Origin: Planctomycetaceae bacterium
GTDB taxonomy: Bacteria > Planctomycetota > Planctomycetia > Gemmatales > Gemmataceae
Length of the DNA: 64,000 nucleotides
Assembly: GCA_013823135.1 (NCBI GenBank)
Contig: PNLP01000014.1
Span: forward strand, 62,001-126,000
Direction of reading: 5' to 3'
This document shows, piece after piece, positions 23,929 to 31,527 of the stretch. The notes under the pieces are model-generated. The model worked only from the letters and a program-made list of their open reading frames with translations, was not told the origin of the DNA and did not search any database. The position numbers and the translations under genes are program-made. Position 1 is the first letter of the stretch; the number at the start of each line of letters is the position of its first letter.

Positions 23929-24900
23929 ATGAAAACCACTATGCCCCGCGATCCTTACGAAGTCCTTGGTGTCTCGAAATCTGCGTCCGCGGACGAGATT
24001 CAGAAGGCGTATCGCAAGCTCTCGAAGAAGCATCACCCGGACCGGAACCCGGGCGACAAGGCGGCCGACGCCGCGTACAAGGAAGTGCAGGAAGCCTACG
24101 AGGTCATCGGCGATGCCACGAAGAAGGCGAACTTCGATCAGTTCGGGTTCGCGGGTCCGCCACAGGCCGGCTTCCCCGGAGGTGGCGGATTCCCGGGTGG
24201 TTTCCCTGGAGGTGGCGGATTCTCGGGAGGCTTCCCCGGAGGCGGGGGCGGCTCGAACATCGACCCCGAGATGGCCGAGGAGTTGTTCAAGCGATTCGTC
24301 GGTGGTGGCGGAATGGGCGGCGGCGAGGGACCGGACCTGGGCGACCTCTTCGGTGGCGGTCGGCGCAAGGCACGGCCACGCGGGCGGCGGCAACCAGCGG
24401 AGCCGATCGAGGCCGAGGTGTCGGTGCCGTTCCTTGTCGCGGCCACCGGCGGAACGATCGGTCTCCAGATTGGCGACGACCACATCGACCTGAAGGTGCC
24501 CGCCGGCATTGAGGAAGGGAAGAAACTCCGCGTGAAGGGCGACGACAGCCGCCCCCGCGACGTGCTCCTGAAGGTGAAGATCACCCCGCACGCTTACTTC
24601 CGCCGCGAAGGGAACGACATCATTCTCGATGTGCCGATTGGAATGGCCGAGGCTGTTATGGGCGGAAAGGTCGAGGTGCCCACGGTTGGCGGCGAGCGAC
24701 TGGAAGTAAAGATTCGGCCCGGGACGAACAGCGGCGCGAGGTTGCGGCTCCGCGGCAAGGGGATCAACGGCGGCGACCAGTATCTCGTATTCAAGATACT
24801 TGTGCCGCAGGGCGAGTTGTCCGAGGAGAGCCGAAAGCTGATCGAGGAGTTCGCGAAGCTGAACCCCCAGACCCCGCGAGCGAACGTCGCATGGGCCTGA
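23929..24900 (+). CDS. J-domain co-chaperone (CbpA/DnaJ type II)
   Basis: A 323-aa protein. The J domain (residues about 6-70) has HPD in KKHHPDRNPGDK. A Gly/Phe-rich linker follows, with near-identical GGGGFPGGFPGGG repeats (encoded by tandem DNA repeats at about 24175-24250). Then comes the C-terminal substrate-binding region (VPAGIEEGKKLRVKG, FRREGNDIILDVPIG, GVEVPT-like). The CxxCxGxG zinc domain is absent, so it is CbpA-like. It stimulates DnaK in the cytoplasm. The start is ATG 23929; ATG 23944 is also possible. Confidence 0.92.
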   Translation: MKTTMPRDPYEVLGVSKSASADEIQKAYRKLSKKHHPDRNPGDKAADAAYKEVQEAYEVIGDATKKANFDQFGFAGPPQAGFPGGGGFPGGFPGGGGFSGGFPGGGGGSNIDPEMAEELFKRFVGGGGMGGGEGPDLGDLFGGGRRKARPRGRRQPAEPIEAEVSVPFLVAATGGTIGLQIGDDHIDLKVPAGIEEGKKLRVKGDDSRPRDVLLKVKITPHAYFRREGNDIILDVPIGMAEAVMGGKVEVPTVGGERLEVKIRPGTNSGARLRLRGKGINGGDQYLVFKILVPQGELSEESRKLIEEFAKLNPQTPRANVAWA

Positions 24901-24934
24901 CGTGTCTGGTTGGCGAACCCCATGAGCCGTGACC

Positions 24935-25306
24935 ATGACCACCGCGAAGCCACTTACGTTCCCGCAAACGCACCGGCTCAAGACGCCGGCGGAGTTCGAC
25001 CGTTGCTACAAGCGCAAGCGCTCCGCGTCCGACGACGTGCTGATCGTGTACGCCTGCGAGAACGACCTCGGCCACCCGCGGCTCGGCTGCTCGGTGTCGA
25101 AGAAGATCGGCAACGCGGTCGTCCGCAACCGCTACAAGCGGCTGTTCCGCGAGGCGTTCCGGCTTTCACAGCACGAGTTGCCAGTTGGGACCGACTTCAT
25201 CATGATCCCGCGCCCCGGCGAGGAGCCGACGCAGGATATGGTGCGGCTGTCGCTGGTGAAGGTCGCGAAACAGGCCGCACGCAAACTCGGACCCAAGCCC
25301 GTTTAG
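24935..25306 (+). CDS. rnpA: Ribonuclease P protein component
   Basis: A 123-aa basic protein that binds RNase P RNA for 5' tRNA maturation. It shows HRLKTPAEFDRCYKRKRS and the RNR motif RLGCSVSKKIGNAVVRNRYKRLFREAFR. It is followed by yidD as in most bacteria, but rpmH and dnaA are not upstream; a J-domain gene is. GTG 24929 is an alternative start. Its TAG stop lies inside a GTTTAG repeat fragment. Confidence 0.96.
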   Translation: MTTAKPLTFPQTHRLKTPAEFDRCYKRKRSASDDVLIVYACENDLGHPRLGCSVSKKIGNAVVRNRYKRLFREAFRLSQHELPVGTDFIMIPRPGEEPTQDMVRLSLVKVAKQAARKLGPKPV

Positions 25307-25330
25307 CCGCGACCGAAGGGAACGCGTAAA
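25301..25330. repeat. Half copy of the GTTTAG repeat at the rnpA stop
   Basis: GTTTAGCCGCGACCGAAGGG matches one arm of the repeats at 13533, 15260 and 49159 apart from a one-base deletion. The second arm is missing; CGTAAACG follows. The TAG (25304-25306) terminates rnpA. Confidence 0.85.
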
Positions 25331-25338
25331 CGCATCCG

Positions 25339-25587
25339 ATGCACTATCTTCGCTGGCTCTGGCGTGGTCCGGCACTCGCTTTTGGCGGGCTGATGATCCT
25401 CTGCGTCCGCGGATACCAGAGGTTCATCCGCCCGCTGCTCCCGCCCATGTGTAAGTTTCAGCCAGGCTGTAGCGAGTACTTCATCCAGTCCGTCAAGAAG
25501 CACGGCCCAATCTATGGCTGCGTGAAGGGAACGTGGCGAATCTGCCGCTGCAACCCCTGGACGCGAGGCGGCTGGGATCCCCCGTGA
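25339..25587 (+). CDS. yidD: Membrane protein insertion efficiency factor
   Basis: An 82-aa protein: an N-terminal hydrophobic segment, then [18 protein letters not shown], [19 protein letters not shown] and [17 protein letters not shown], the hallmark cysteine motifs of YidD. It acts at the inner membrane with YidC. It lies 32 nt after rnpA, the conserved order. Confidence 0.96.
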   Translation: MHYLRWLWRGPALAFGGLMILCVRGYQRFIRPLLPPMCKFQPGCSEYFIQSVKKHGPIYGCVKGTWRICRCNPWTRGGWDPP

Positions 25588-25629
25588 TAACAGTTCTGGG
25601 AGAACGCTCAGGAACGATACACTGAGGAC

Positions 25630-26661
25630 ATGCGTTTCCCGACATTCGCACACCCCGAATTTCTCTGGCTCGCGCCGCTCGCGTTGTTCGTTGCGTGGTC
25701 GTCGGTGGCCCGCCTGCGCCCGGCGATGCGGTTCGGCGATGTGTCCCTGTTCGCCGGATCGCGTGGGGGCCGTGCCTGGCGAGCAACCTGGGGTGGCGCT
25801 ACCCTCCGAGGGCTGGCGTGCCTCGCGCTCGTGCTGGCGTGCGCCGGCCCGCGGGTGCCCGATGAACGCACCAGACTCCCGGCCGACGCCATCGCGGTCA
25901 TGATGGTGATCGACGTCAGCGACACGATGAATGGCAAGGTGATCTGGGCACCGGGCGAACCCGAGGTCACGCGGCTCGAAGCCGCTCGCCGCGCGTTCAA
26001 GTTGTTCGTCGCTGGCGGTGAAACCCCCGATGGCGTGAAGTTCGAATCGCGTTCCGCAGATCAAATCGGCCTCATCGCACTCGCGTCCGTTCCGCAAACC
26101 GTCTGCCCGCTCACGCTGAACCACTCCGTGTTGTTGAAGGTCGCGGACGAGTTGGCCGTGAAAGGCGGCGTTGATGCGGGAACCAACATCGGCGACGGCA
26201 TCGCCGAGGGACTGATCCGGCTCGAAGCCTCGAAGGGACCGAAGACGAAGGTCTTGATTTTGCTCAGCGACGGCCAGCACGTTCAGTCGAAGGAAGGGCC
26301 GGATGCGGGACTGTGGCCCCGGCAGGCGGCACAACTCGCCGCGAACCTCGGGTACAAGATCTATACCATCGACCCGGCCCCCGCGCCGGACCCGAACGCC
26401 CCGCCGGACGACGAACGACGCCAGGGTCGCGACACGCTGCGGGCGGTCGCCGAGATGACCGGCGGGCGTTCGTTTGTCGCCACCGGCGGCCCCGAGATGC
26501 TCGCGGCGTTCAAGGAGATCGACGCGGCCGAGCGGGTGCCCGTCGAGACGTTCCAGTATCGCCGGTACTTCGAGTTCTACTGGTGGTGTGCCGGGGTCGC
26601 GGTCGCCTGCATCGCGATGGCCCACGTGGTGGAACGCACCCGCTGGCGCACAGTGCCCTGA
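25630..26661 (+). CDS. VWA-domain membrane protein (BatA-like)
   Basis: A 343-aa protein: two N-terminal membrane helices, a VWA domain (about residues 90-300) with the metal site DVSDTMNG and LILLSDGQHV, and a C-terminal helix (FEFYWWCAGVAVACIAMAHV). This is the layout of BatA aerotolerance proteins. It probably forms a membrane complex with other Bat proteins. The second VWA gene lies about 950 nt downstream, with remnant sequences in between. Confidence 0.85.
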   Translation: MRFPTFAHPEFLWLAPLALFVAWSSVARLRPAMRFGDVSLFAGSRGGRAWRATWGGATLRGLACLALVLACAGPRVPDERTRLPADAIAVMMVIDVSDTMNGKVIWAPGEPEVTRLEAARRAFKLFVAGGETPDGVKFESRSADQIGLIALASVPQTVCPLTLNHSVLLKVADELAVKGGVDAGTNIGDGIAEGLIRLEASKGPKTKVLILLSDGQHVQSKEGPDAGLWPRQAAQLAANLGYKIYTIDPAPAPDPNAPPDDERRQGRDTLRAVAEMTGGRSFVATGGPEMLAAFKEIDAAERVPVETFQYRRYFEFYWWCAGVAVACIAMAHVVERTRWRTVP

Positions 26662-27151
26662 ATCTTGGCGAGCCCCGAGCGCAAGCGAGGGGTCGGGGAT
26701 TTCGTAGTAGTCCATCCAGGTTAAGGTGGTGGGTTTGGTGGCACAGGCCTCTGGCCTGTGTCTTGCAATCACAGGCCAGAGGCCTGTGCCACCAGACCAA
26801 TTAGCACCCACCAAATTGGCCTGGGTGGACTGGGTGTGCCACTGGTTTCCGGAGTCAACGCTTGCTGGTACGCAAGCGGTTGTGTGCTTCTCATTGATTC
26901 CACGCAAAACTCCCACCCATCCGTGGAACCATCCTGGAAGCATAGACCTGTCTAGAAGAATGAATATCAGAATATCGCATTCGCCGCATCACACGACATC
27001 CAAATCGTTTGCGACTCGCCACTGCAATTCATGCCACACGTAACCGCCAGGCACACCCAGGAAACCAGTGGCACGCCCGGGTGGACTACTACTTCAACCT
27101 TTGCGGCCCCCTCACGCGGGTTGTGGTACAATCGCCCTTGGAGGAAATGCC
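26662..27151. other. 490-nt gap with inverted repeats inside the Bat region
   Basis: It contains a perfect 24-bp inverted repeat GGTGGCACAGGCCTCTGGCC (arms 26737-26760 and 26770-26793). It also has a wider inverted pair (GGACTGGGTGTGCCACTGGTTTCC near 26829 and its imperfect complement near 27059-27085). A GCCCCGAGCGCAAGCGAGGGG-like palindrome lies near 26672. At the right end TACAAT (27127-27132) resembles the promoter of the DUF4058 gene. No intact gene seen. Confidence 0.7.
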
Positions 27152-27400
27152 ATGCCATTGCGTGACCACTTTCGCCCGCACGTGAGCAAACGATCGTCGT
27201 GGGAAGGGCTAAACGGCATGCTGCCAGGTGAGATAGTTCAGCATTTCCGAAAGACACTGCCGCCGGGATTCAGAGCCGAGCCTCGTGTTCGTCACCCCAT
27301 CGACCCTGACGAGGAAGACGAATACGCCGTCCATGTTTACGACACAGAAGGTGAGCAAACGCTCGTGGCCAGCAAACGACTGAGTGTAGCGGAACCTTGA
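27152..27400 (+). pseudogene. Probable truncated member of a planctomycete DUF4058-related family
   Basis: An 82-aa frame: MPLRDHFRPHVSKRSSWEGL...GMLPGEIVQHFRKTLPPGFRAEPRVR. This resembles the N-terminus of planctomycete proteins of about 250 aa that are loosely related to DUF4058/Uma2-type nuclease folds. The expected catalytic strand is missing, and the frame ends where an ankyrin fragment begins. A strong GGAGGA precedes ATG 27152. It could be a short functional protein, but truncation is more likely. Confidence 0.55.
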
Positions 27401-27588
27401 TTGGTTCAGTGAACAGTGGCTCGTTGGACTTGGTCCGCTTGTTGCTTGATCACGGTGCGAATCCACACACGGTCTTTGGACCTCACAAGAACAACGCCTT
27501 GAGCCAATCGCTCAAATGTGGACACAGGGATGTCGCCACCTTCCTACAATCGCGTGGGTGCGAACTCGCGTCTGATTCAAACGTTTGA
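27397..27588 (+). pseudogene. Ankyrin-repeat fragment
   Basis: A 63-residue frame containing about one and a half ankyrin repeats (SGSLDLVRLLLDHGANPHTV...NALSQSLKCGHRDVATFLQSRG). It overlaps the previous frame by 4 nt and has no good start codon or RBS, so it is probably the 3' end of a lost gene. Confidence 0.55.
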
Positions 27589-27612
27589 ACGGCTTGAAGT
27601 CACGAATCTCCC

Positions 27613-28683
27613 ATGCCACTGCTCGCCACTGCTTCCGGGCTTGCCGGGTTCGCCGAAGACGCCCGCGACTTCCTCGTCGCGTTGCGATTCGCGCGACCCG
27701 AGTTGCTGTGGCTGCTCCTGTTGCTGCCGGTGTTCGCCATTCTCAACCGCTGGGCGGCACGACGGCGGCGGGCGGCCATCGCGAAGATCGGCAAGCCCAA
27801 CACCATCGCCGGGCAGTTCACGCGGCAGGCAACCCGCAACCGATGGTTTGGCCTCGCGTGGGCGTTCCTGATCCTGGGCGTGGCCGGGCCGCTCTGGGGC
27901 AAGAGCGACGAAACCGGCGTCGCCGTGGGCCGCGACGTGGTCATCGTCATCGACCTGAGCCGAACAATGCTCGCCGATGACATGACCGACCGAAAGACGC
28001 CGGCTCGCTGGCAGGCGGCACGCCTCGCGGCGATAGACATGATCGACGCCATGGCCGCCCGTGGGGGTCACCGCGTCGGGGTCGTGGTGTTCGCTGCCCG
28101 CACGAAGTTGCTCTGCCCGCTGACGACCGACTACGACCACGCACGCGCGATCGTGGCCGAGATTTCCGGCGAGTACCCGCCGGTCGAGGTTCGGCCCGCC
28201 GTGGGTGTGGACGTGCTTTCGGGCACGCGAATCGGTGCGGGGCTGATCGCGGGCGTGAAAGCGCACGACAACCGCTTCCTCGGCTTCCAGGACATCGTGC
28301 TCCTCTCGGATGGCGACGACCCCGGCGAGGACATGGAATGGGTTCGCGGTGCGGGCGCGGCCCGCGAGGCTCGCATTCCCGTCCATAGTGTGGGTCTGGG
28401 CGACCCCGACTCAGGCACCTTCATGACGCTGGACGACGAACCGTTCGAGACGCGATTGCAGGAAGCCCCGTTGAAGCAGATCGCGGCCGAGACACGCGGG
28501 CAGTACGTTGCCAGCCGAAAGGACACGCCGCGCCTCGGGGAATTCTTCCGATCGCAGATTGAGCCACTCCCCGGCCGGGAGGTCAGCGACGAAACCGTGC
28601 CGCTGCCACGGGAGCGGTACTTGTGGTGCCTCGTGCCGGCGCTGGCGCTGTTCACCCTCGGCTGGCTTCGCGGACGATCGTGA
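27613..28683 (+). CDS. VWA-domain membrane protein (BatB-like)
   Basis: A 356-aa protein. It has an N-terminal membrane segment (FARPELLWLLLLLPVFAILNRW), a second helix (FGLAWAFLILGVAGPLW), a VWA domain with DLSRTMLADD and VLLSDGDDPG, and a C-terminal helix (LWCLVPALALFTLGWL). The layout matches BatA/BatB, and it presumably partners the VWA protein at 25630. The remaining Bat-like genes are convergent at 37669-40563. Confidence 0.85.
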   Translation: MPLLATASGLAGFAEDARDFLVALRFARPELLWLLLLLPVFAILNRWAARRRRAAIAKIGKPNTIAGQFTRQATRNRWFGLAWAFLILGVAGPLWGKSDETGVAVGRDVVIVIDLSRTMLADDMTDRKTPARWQAARLAAIDMIDAMAARGGHRVGVVVFAARTKLLCPLTTDYDHARAIVAEISGEYPPVEVRPAVGVDVLSGTRIGAGLIAGVKAHDNRFLGFQDIVLLSDGDDPGEDMEWVRGAGAAREARIPVHSVGLGDPDSGTFMTLDDEPFETRLQEAPLKQIAAETRGQYVASRKDTPRLGEFFRSQIEPLPGREVSDETVPLPRERYLWCLVPALALFTLGWLRGRS

Positions 28684-28771
28684 TGAAGTGGAAGACACAG
28701 AACGGCGGATGAGGCGACGATTCATTTGGTAAGAAACGGTTCTCCGCCAATCGTGGGGAAATATTGGGTTT

Positions 28772-28831
28772 GGGAGGGCGAGGCTCCTGCCGAGCCGCAG
28801 GCAAACGGCTCGGCAGGAGCCTCGCCCTCCC
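28772..28831. repeat. Perfect 26-bp inverted repeat
   Basis: Arms 28772-28797 and 28806-28831 (GGGAGGGCGAGGCTCCTGCC core) are exact reverse complements with an 8-nt loop. It lies in the 292-nt gap between the BatB-like gene and the TlpA-NHL gene and may act as a terminator or processing site. Confidence 0.93.
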
Positions 28832-28975
28832 GACCACAACCAAGAACGTCTCCATGAATCGCGGAGAACCTGAAAAACAAAAGGGCACGCCGAAATCGTG
28901 TTTCGCTTCACCCGGAGGGTGCATCCGATTACCATACCCTTTGAAGAGCGATCTGCCGACATGAGGAGCGACCTG

Positions 28976-30739
28976 ATGAGCGAGCCCACGGCCACCGTTG
29001 TTGACCCACAGCTTGAACCGACCACGCCGAGCAGCCCAAGACCGGCACGTTTCCCGTGGACAACGGTTCTGGGGGTTCTCATTGGGTTTGGGCTCCCCGT
29101 CGCCATCCTGTTCGGCATGGGGCGGTTGAACAACGCTTCGCAGCCGGCACCGCAGGACGCGAAGGATAAAAAGGACGACGAGAAGAAACCCGAAGAAAAG
29201 AAGCAGGCCGCCCCCGAACTCGATGGCGGGATCGCGTGGCTCAACACCGGCGGCCCGCTCTCACTCAAGAAAGACCTCAAGGGGAAGATCGTCCTGCTCG
29301 ACTTCTGGACGCTCTGCTGCATCAACTGCATTCACGTGATGCCCGACCTGACCAAGCTCGAAAAGAAATACCCGAATGAACTGGTCGTGATCGGTGTTCA
29401 TTCCCCGAAGTTCGAGAACGAAAAGGACACGAACAGCATCCGCAAGGCGATCCTGCGGTACCAGATCGAGCACCCCGTCATCAACGACGCGGACCACAAG
29501 GTCTGGAATCGTTACGACGTCGATGCCTGGCCCACGATGGTTCTGATCGACCCCGAAGGGAACATCGTCGGCTACATCTCCGGCGAAGGGAACTTTGACA
29601 TCCTCGACAAGGTCATCGAGAAACTGGTCGAGGAGCACAAGAAAAAGAAGACGCTCAGCGACAAGCCGATCCGCTTCGACCTGGCCCGCTTCCGCGAGAC
29701 GGGCGACACACCGCTGTTCTTCCCCGGAAAAGTGCTGGCCGACGAGAAGAGCAAACGACTGTTCATCGCGGATAGCACGCACCACCGCATCGTGATCACT
29801 GATCTTGATGGGAAGTTGATCGCGGTCGCGGGCACAGGCACTCCGGGCAAGGCGGAAGGCGCATTCGACAAGGCCGAATTCCACGACCCGCAAGGGATGG
29901 CGTTGAACGGCGAGTTGCTCTACGTCGCCGACCGCAAGAACCACTCCATCCGCGAACTGGACCTGACCGCGAAGACCGTCCGGACGGTCGCGGGGACTGG
30001 CGAACAGGCCGGCGATCCGCTTTCCCGTCGCCTGGATAAGCCCGTGCCGGCCCGCAGCATCGGGTTGAACAGCCCGTGGGACTTGTTGCTCCAGGGCGAC
30101 ACGCTCTACATCGCGATGGCCGGACACCACCAGATCTGGGCTTACGACACGAAGGCGAAGGAACTCGTCCCTTACGCGGGGAGCGGTCGTGAGAACATCG
30201 GCGACGGCCCTCTGGCATTCTCGAACTTCGCCCAGCCAAGCGGACTCGCAACCGATGGCAAGAACATCTACGTTGCGGACAGCGAAATCAGTTCGCTCCG
30301 AAAAGTGCCGCTGGGCGGCGCGGGTCGCGTGCAAACGCTCGTGGGTCGCGGGTTGTTCGTGTTCGGGGATGTGGACGGAAAGGGGCAAATCGAGGACGAA
30401 CTCAAGCGGGACAAGGAAGCTCGCCTTCAGCATGCCCTCGGCGTCGCACACAACGACGGCAAACTTTACGTTGCGGACACCTACAACAATAAGATCAAGG
30501 TCTTCGATCTCAAGAGCGGCGAGTTGAATACGTTCGTGGGTGGGGACGTCAGCAAGTTGGTGCCGCCGATGTTCAGCGAACCGGCCGGGATCAGTTACGC
30601 CGGCGGAAAACTCTACGTCGCAGACACGAACGCCCACCGCATCCGGGTCATCGACATCGCGACGAAGGCAGTTTCGACGCTGCAACTGAAGGGCGTGAAC
30701 GCCCCGCCGATTCCGAAAGAGTCCGAGCCCAAGAAGTGA
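28976..30739 (+). CDS. Membrane-anchored thioredoxin-like protein fused to NHL repeats
   Basis: A 587-aa protein. An N-terminal helix (WTTVLGVLIGFGLPVAILFG) anchors it. A Lys/Glu/Pro linker leads to a TlpA/ResA-like thioredoxin domain with the redox motif WTLCCINC (residues about 108-115). Then come about five NHL beta-propeller blades (e.g. GKVLADEKSKRLFIADSTHHRI, NGELLYVADRKNHSIREL). The CCINC plus NHL arrangement is that of NHLRC2-like proteins. It is likely a periplasmic thiol oxidoreductase fed by the DsbD homologue downstream. The start ATG 28976 has AGGAG 7 nt upstream; ATG 28961 is an alternative. Confidence 0.9.
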   Translation: MSEPTATVVDPQLEPTTPSSPRPARFPWTTVLGVLIGFGLPVAILFGMGRLNNASQPAPQDAKDKKDDEKKPEEKKQAAPELDGGIAWLNTGGPLSLKKDLKGKIVLLDFWTLCCINCIHVMPDLTKLEKKYPNELVVIGVHSPKFENEKDTNSIRKAILRYQIEHPVINDADHKVWNRYDVDAWPTMVLIDPEGNIVGYISGEGNFDILDKVIEKLVEEHKKKKTLSDKPIRFDLARFRETGDTPLFFPGKVLADEKSKRLFIADSTHHRIVITDLDGKLIAVAGTGTPGKAEGAFDKAEFHDPQGMALNGELLYVADRKNHSIRELDLTAKTVRTVAGTGEQAGDPLSRRLDKPVPARSIGLNSPWDLLLQGDTLYIAMAGHHQIWAYDTKAKELVPYAGSGRENIGDGPLAFSNFAQPSGLATDGKNIYVADSEISSLRKVPLGGAGRVQTLVGRGLFVFGDVDGKGQIEDELKRDKEARLQHALGVAHNDGKLYVADTYNNKIKVFDLKSGELNTFVGGDVSKLVPPMFSEPAGISYAGGKLYVADTNAHRIRVIDIATKAVSTLQLKGVNAPPIPKESEPKK

Positions 30740-30791
30740 GCATCCAGGCCCGCCGGTGGCAATCGGTGGGCCTCACTCCGGAGCCTCTCTC

Positions 30792-31382
30792 ATGCGATTG
30801 AATCGGACGCTCGCTTTCCTCTCCATCCTCGGGGTGGTTGCTGTTTTCGCCTCGGCTCCCACCACGCAAGCCAAGGGGCAGAAGTGGTACGAACGGGCCG
30901 TCAAAAAGGTGGAAGGCTCGTTCACGCCCGCCGAAGCGAAGCCCGGCCAAACCGTCACGTTCAGCGTAACCGTTGAACTCAACGAGGGCTTCCACACCTA
31001 CCCAACCCTTCAGGTCGACAAGATGGCCGCGGGGATGGTGAACGTGTTCAAGTTCCCATCGACCGGCCCGGTGATTTTCGTGGGGACGGTGCAGGACCCC
31101 AAGGATCCGAAGTCGAAGGCGGAACCCGACGCCGGCATCATGAAGTTGCTGTACTACCCAGGGACAGCGACCTACACCCGCAAGGCTGTGGTGTCGCCGA
31201 AGGCCGCGACCGGCCCCGCCGAGGTGAAGTTGAGCGGCTTCAAGTTAAGCGTCTGCGACAAGGACAACTGCTTCCCGCCGAAGGACGTCCCCGTCGAAGC
31301 GAAGCTGAAGGTTCTGGAGGGTTCGGTGGAAGTGGAGAAGCAGTACGCCGAGGAAGTGGCGAAGGCGCTGGGTGCGAAATAA
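30792..31382 (+). CDS. Exported DsbD N-terminal-domain-like protein
   Basis: A 196-aa protein with a signal peptide (LAFLSILGVVAVFASAPTTQA) and one DsbD-alpha/DsbC_2-like immunoglobulin fold. It includes VTVELNEGFHTYPTLQ and a Cys pair in VCDKDNCFPP. Such domains relay electrons from membrane DsbD to periplasmic substrates. It lies 52 nt after the TlpA-NHL gene and before a full DsbD gene that carries a related N-terminal domain, so the three form a redox operon. Confidence 0.8.
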   Translation: MRLNRTLAFLSILGVVAVFASAPTTQAKGQKWYERAVKKVEGSFTPAEAKPGQTVTFSVTVELNEGFHTYPTLQVDKMAAGMVNVFKFPSTGPVIFVGTVQDPKDPKSKAEPDAGIMKLLYYPGTATYTRKAVVSPKAATGPAEVKLSGFKLSVCDKDNCFPPKDVPVEAKLKVLEGSVEVEKQYAEEVAKALGAK

Positions 31383-31477
31383 CTCGCCCGACTCGGCTGT
31401 GTTGTAAGACCCGCGTGCCGGCGGCGTATCTCGTAACGAGTGGGGCAGACCGGCATGTCGCCCCCAGGTAGCTAGGA

Positions 31478-31505
31478 AGCCCGCGGGTCGCGACCCGTGG
31501 GCTTT
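31478..31505 (+). terminator. Hairpin between the two DsbD-related genes
   Basis: AAGCCCgCGGGTCG/CGACCCGtGGGCTTT forms a nearly perfect stem with little loop and a short T run. It may attenuate transcription into the downstream dsbD gene. Confidence 0.65.
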
Positions 31506-31527
31506 AATTCACTTCCGGTGGTGCCCA

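Noticed and set aside
25303..26943. A 546-codon minus-strand frame over yidD and the BatA-like gene
   Set aside because: It is antisense to two recognisable genes and has no domain of its own.
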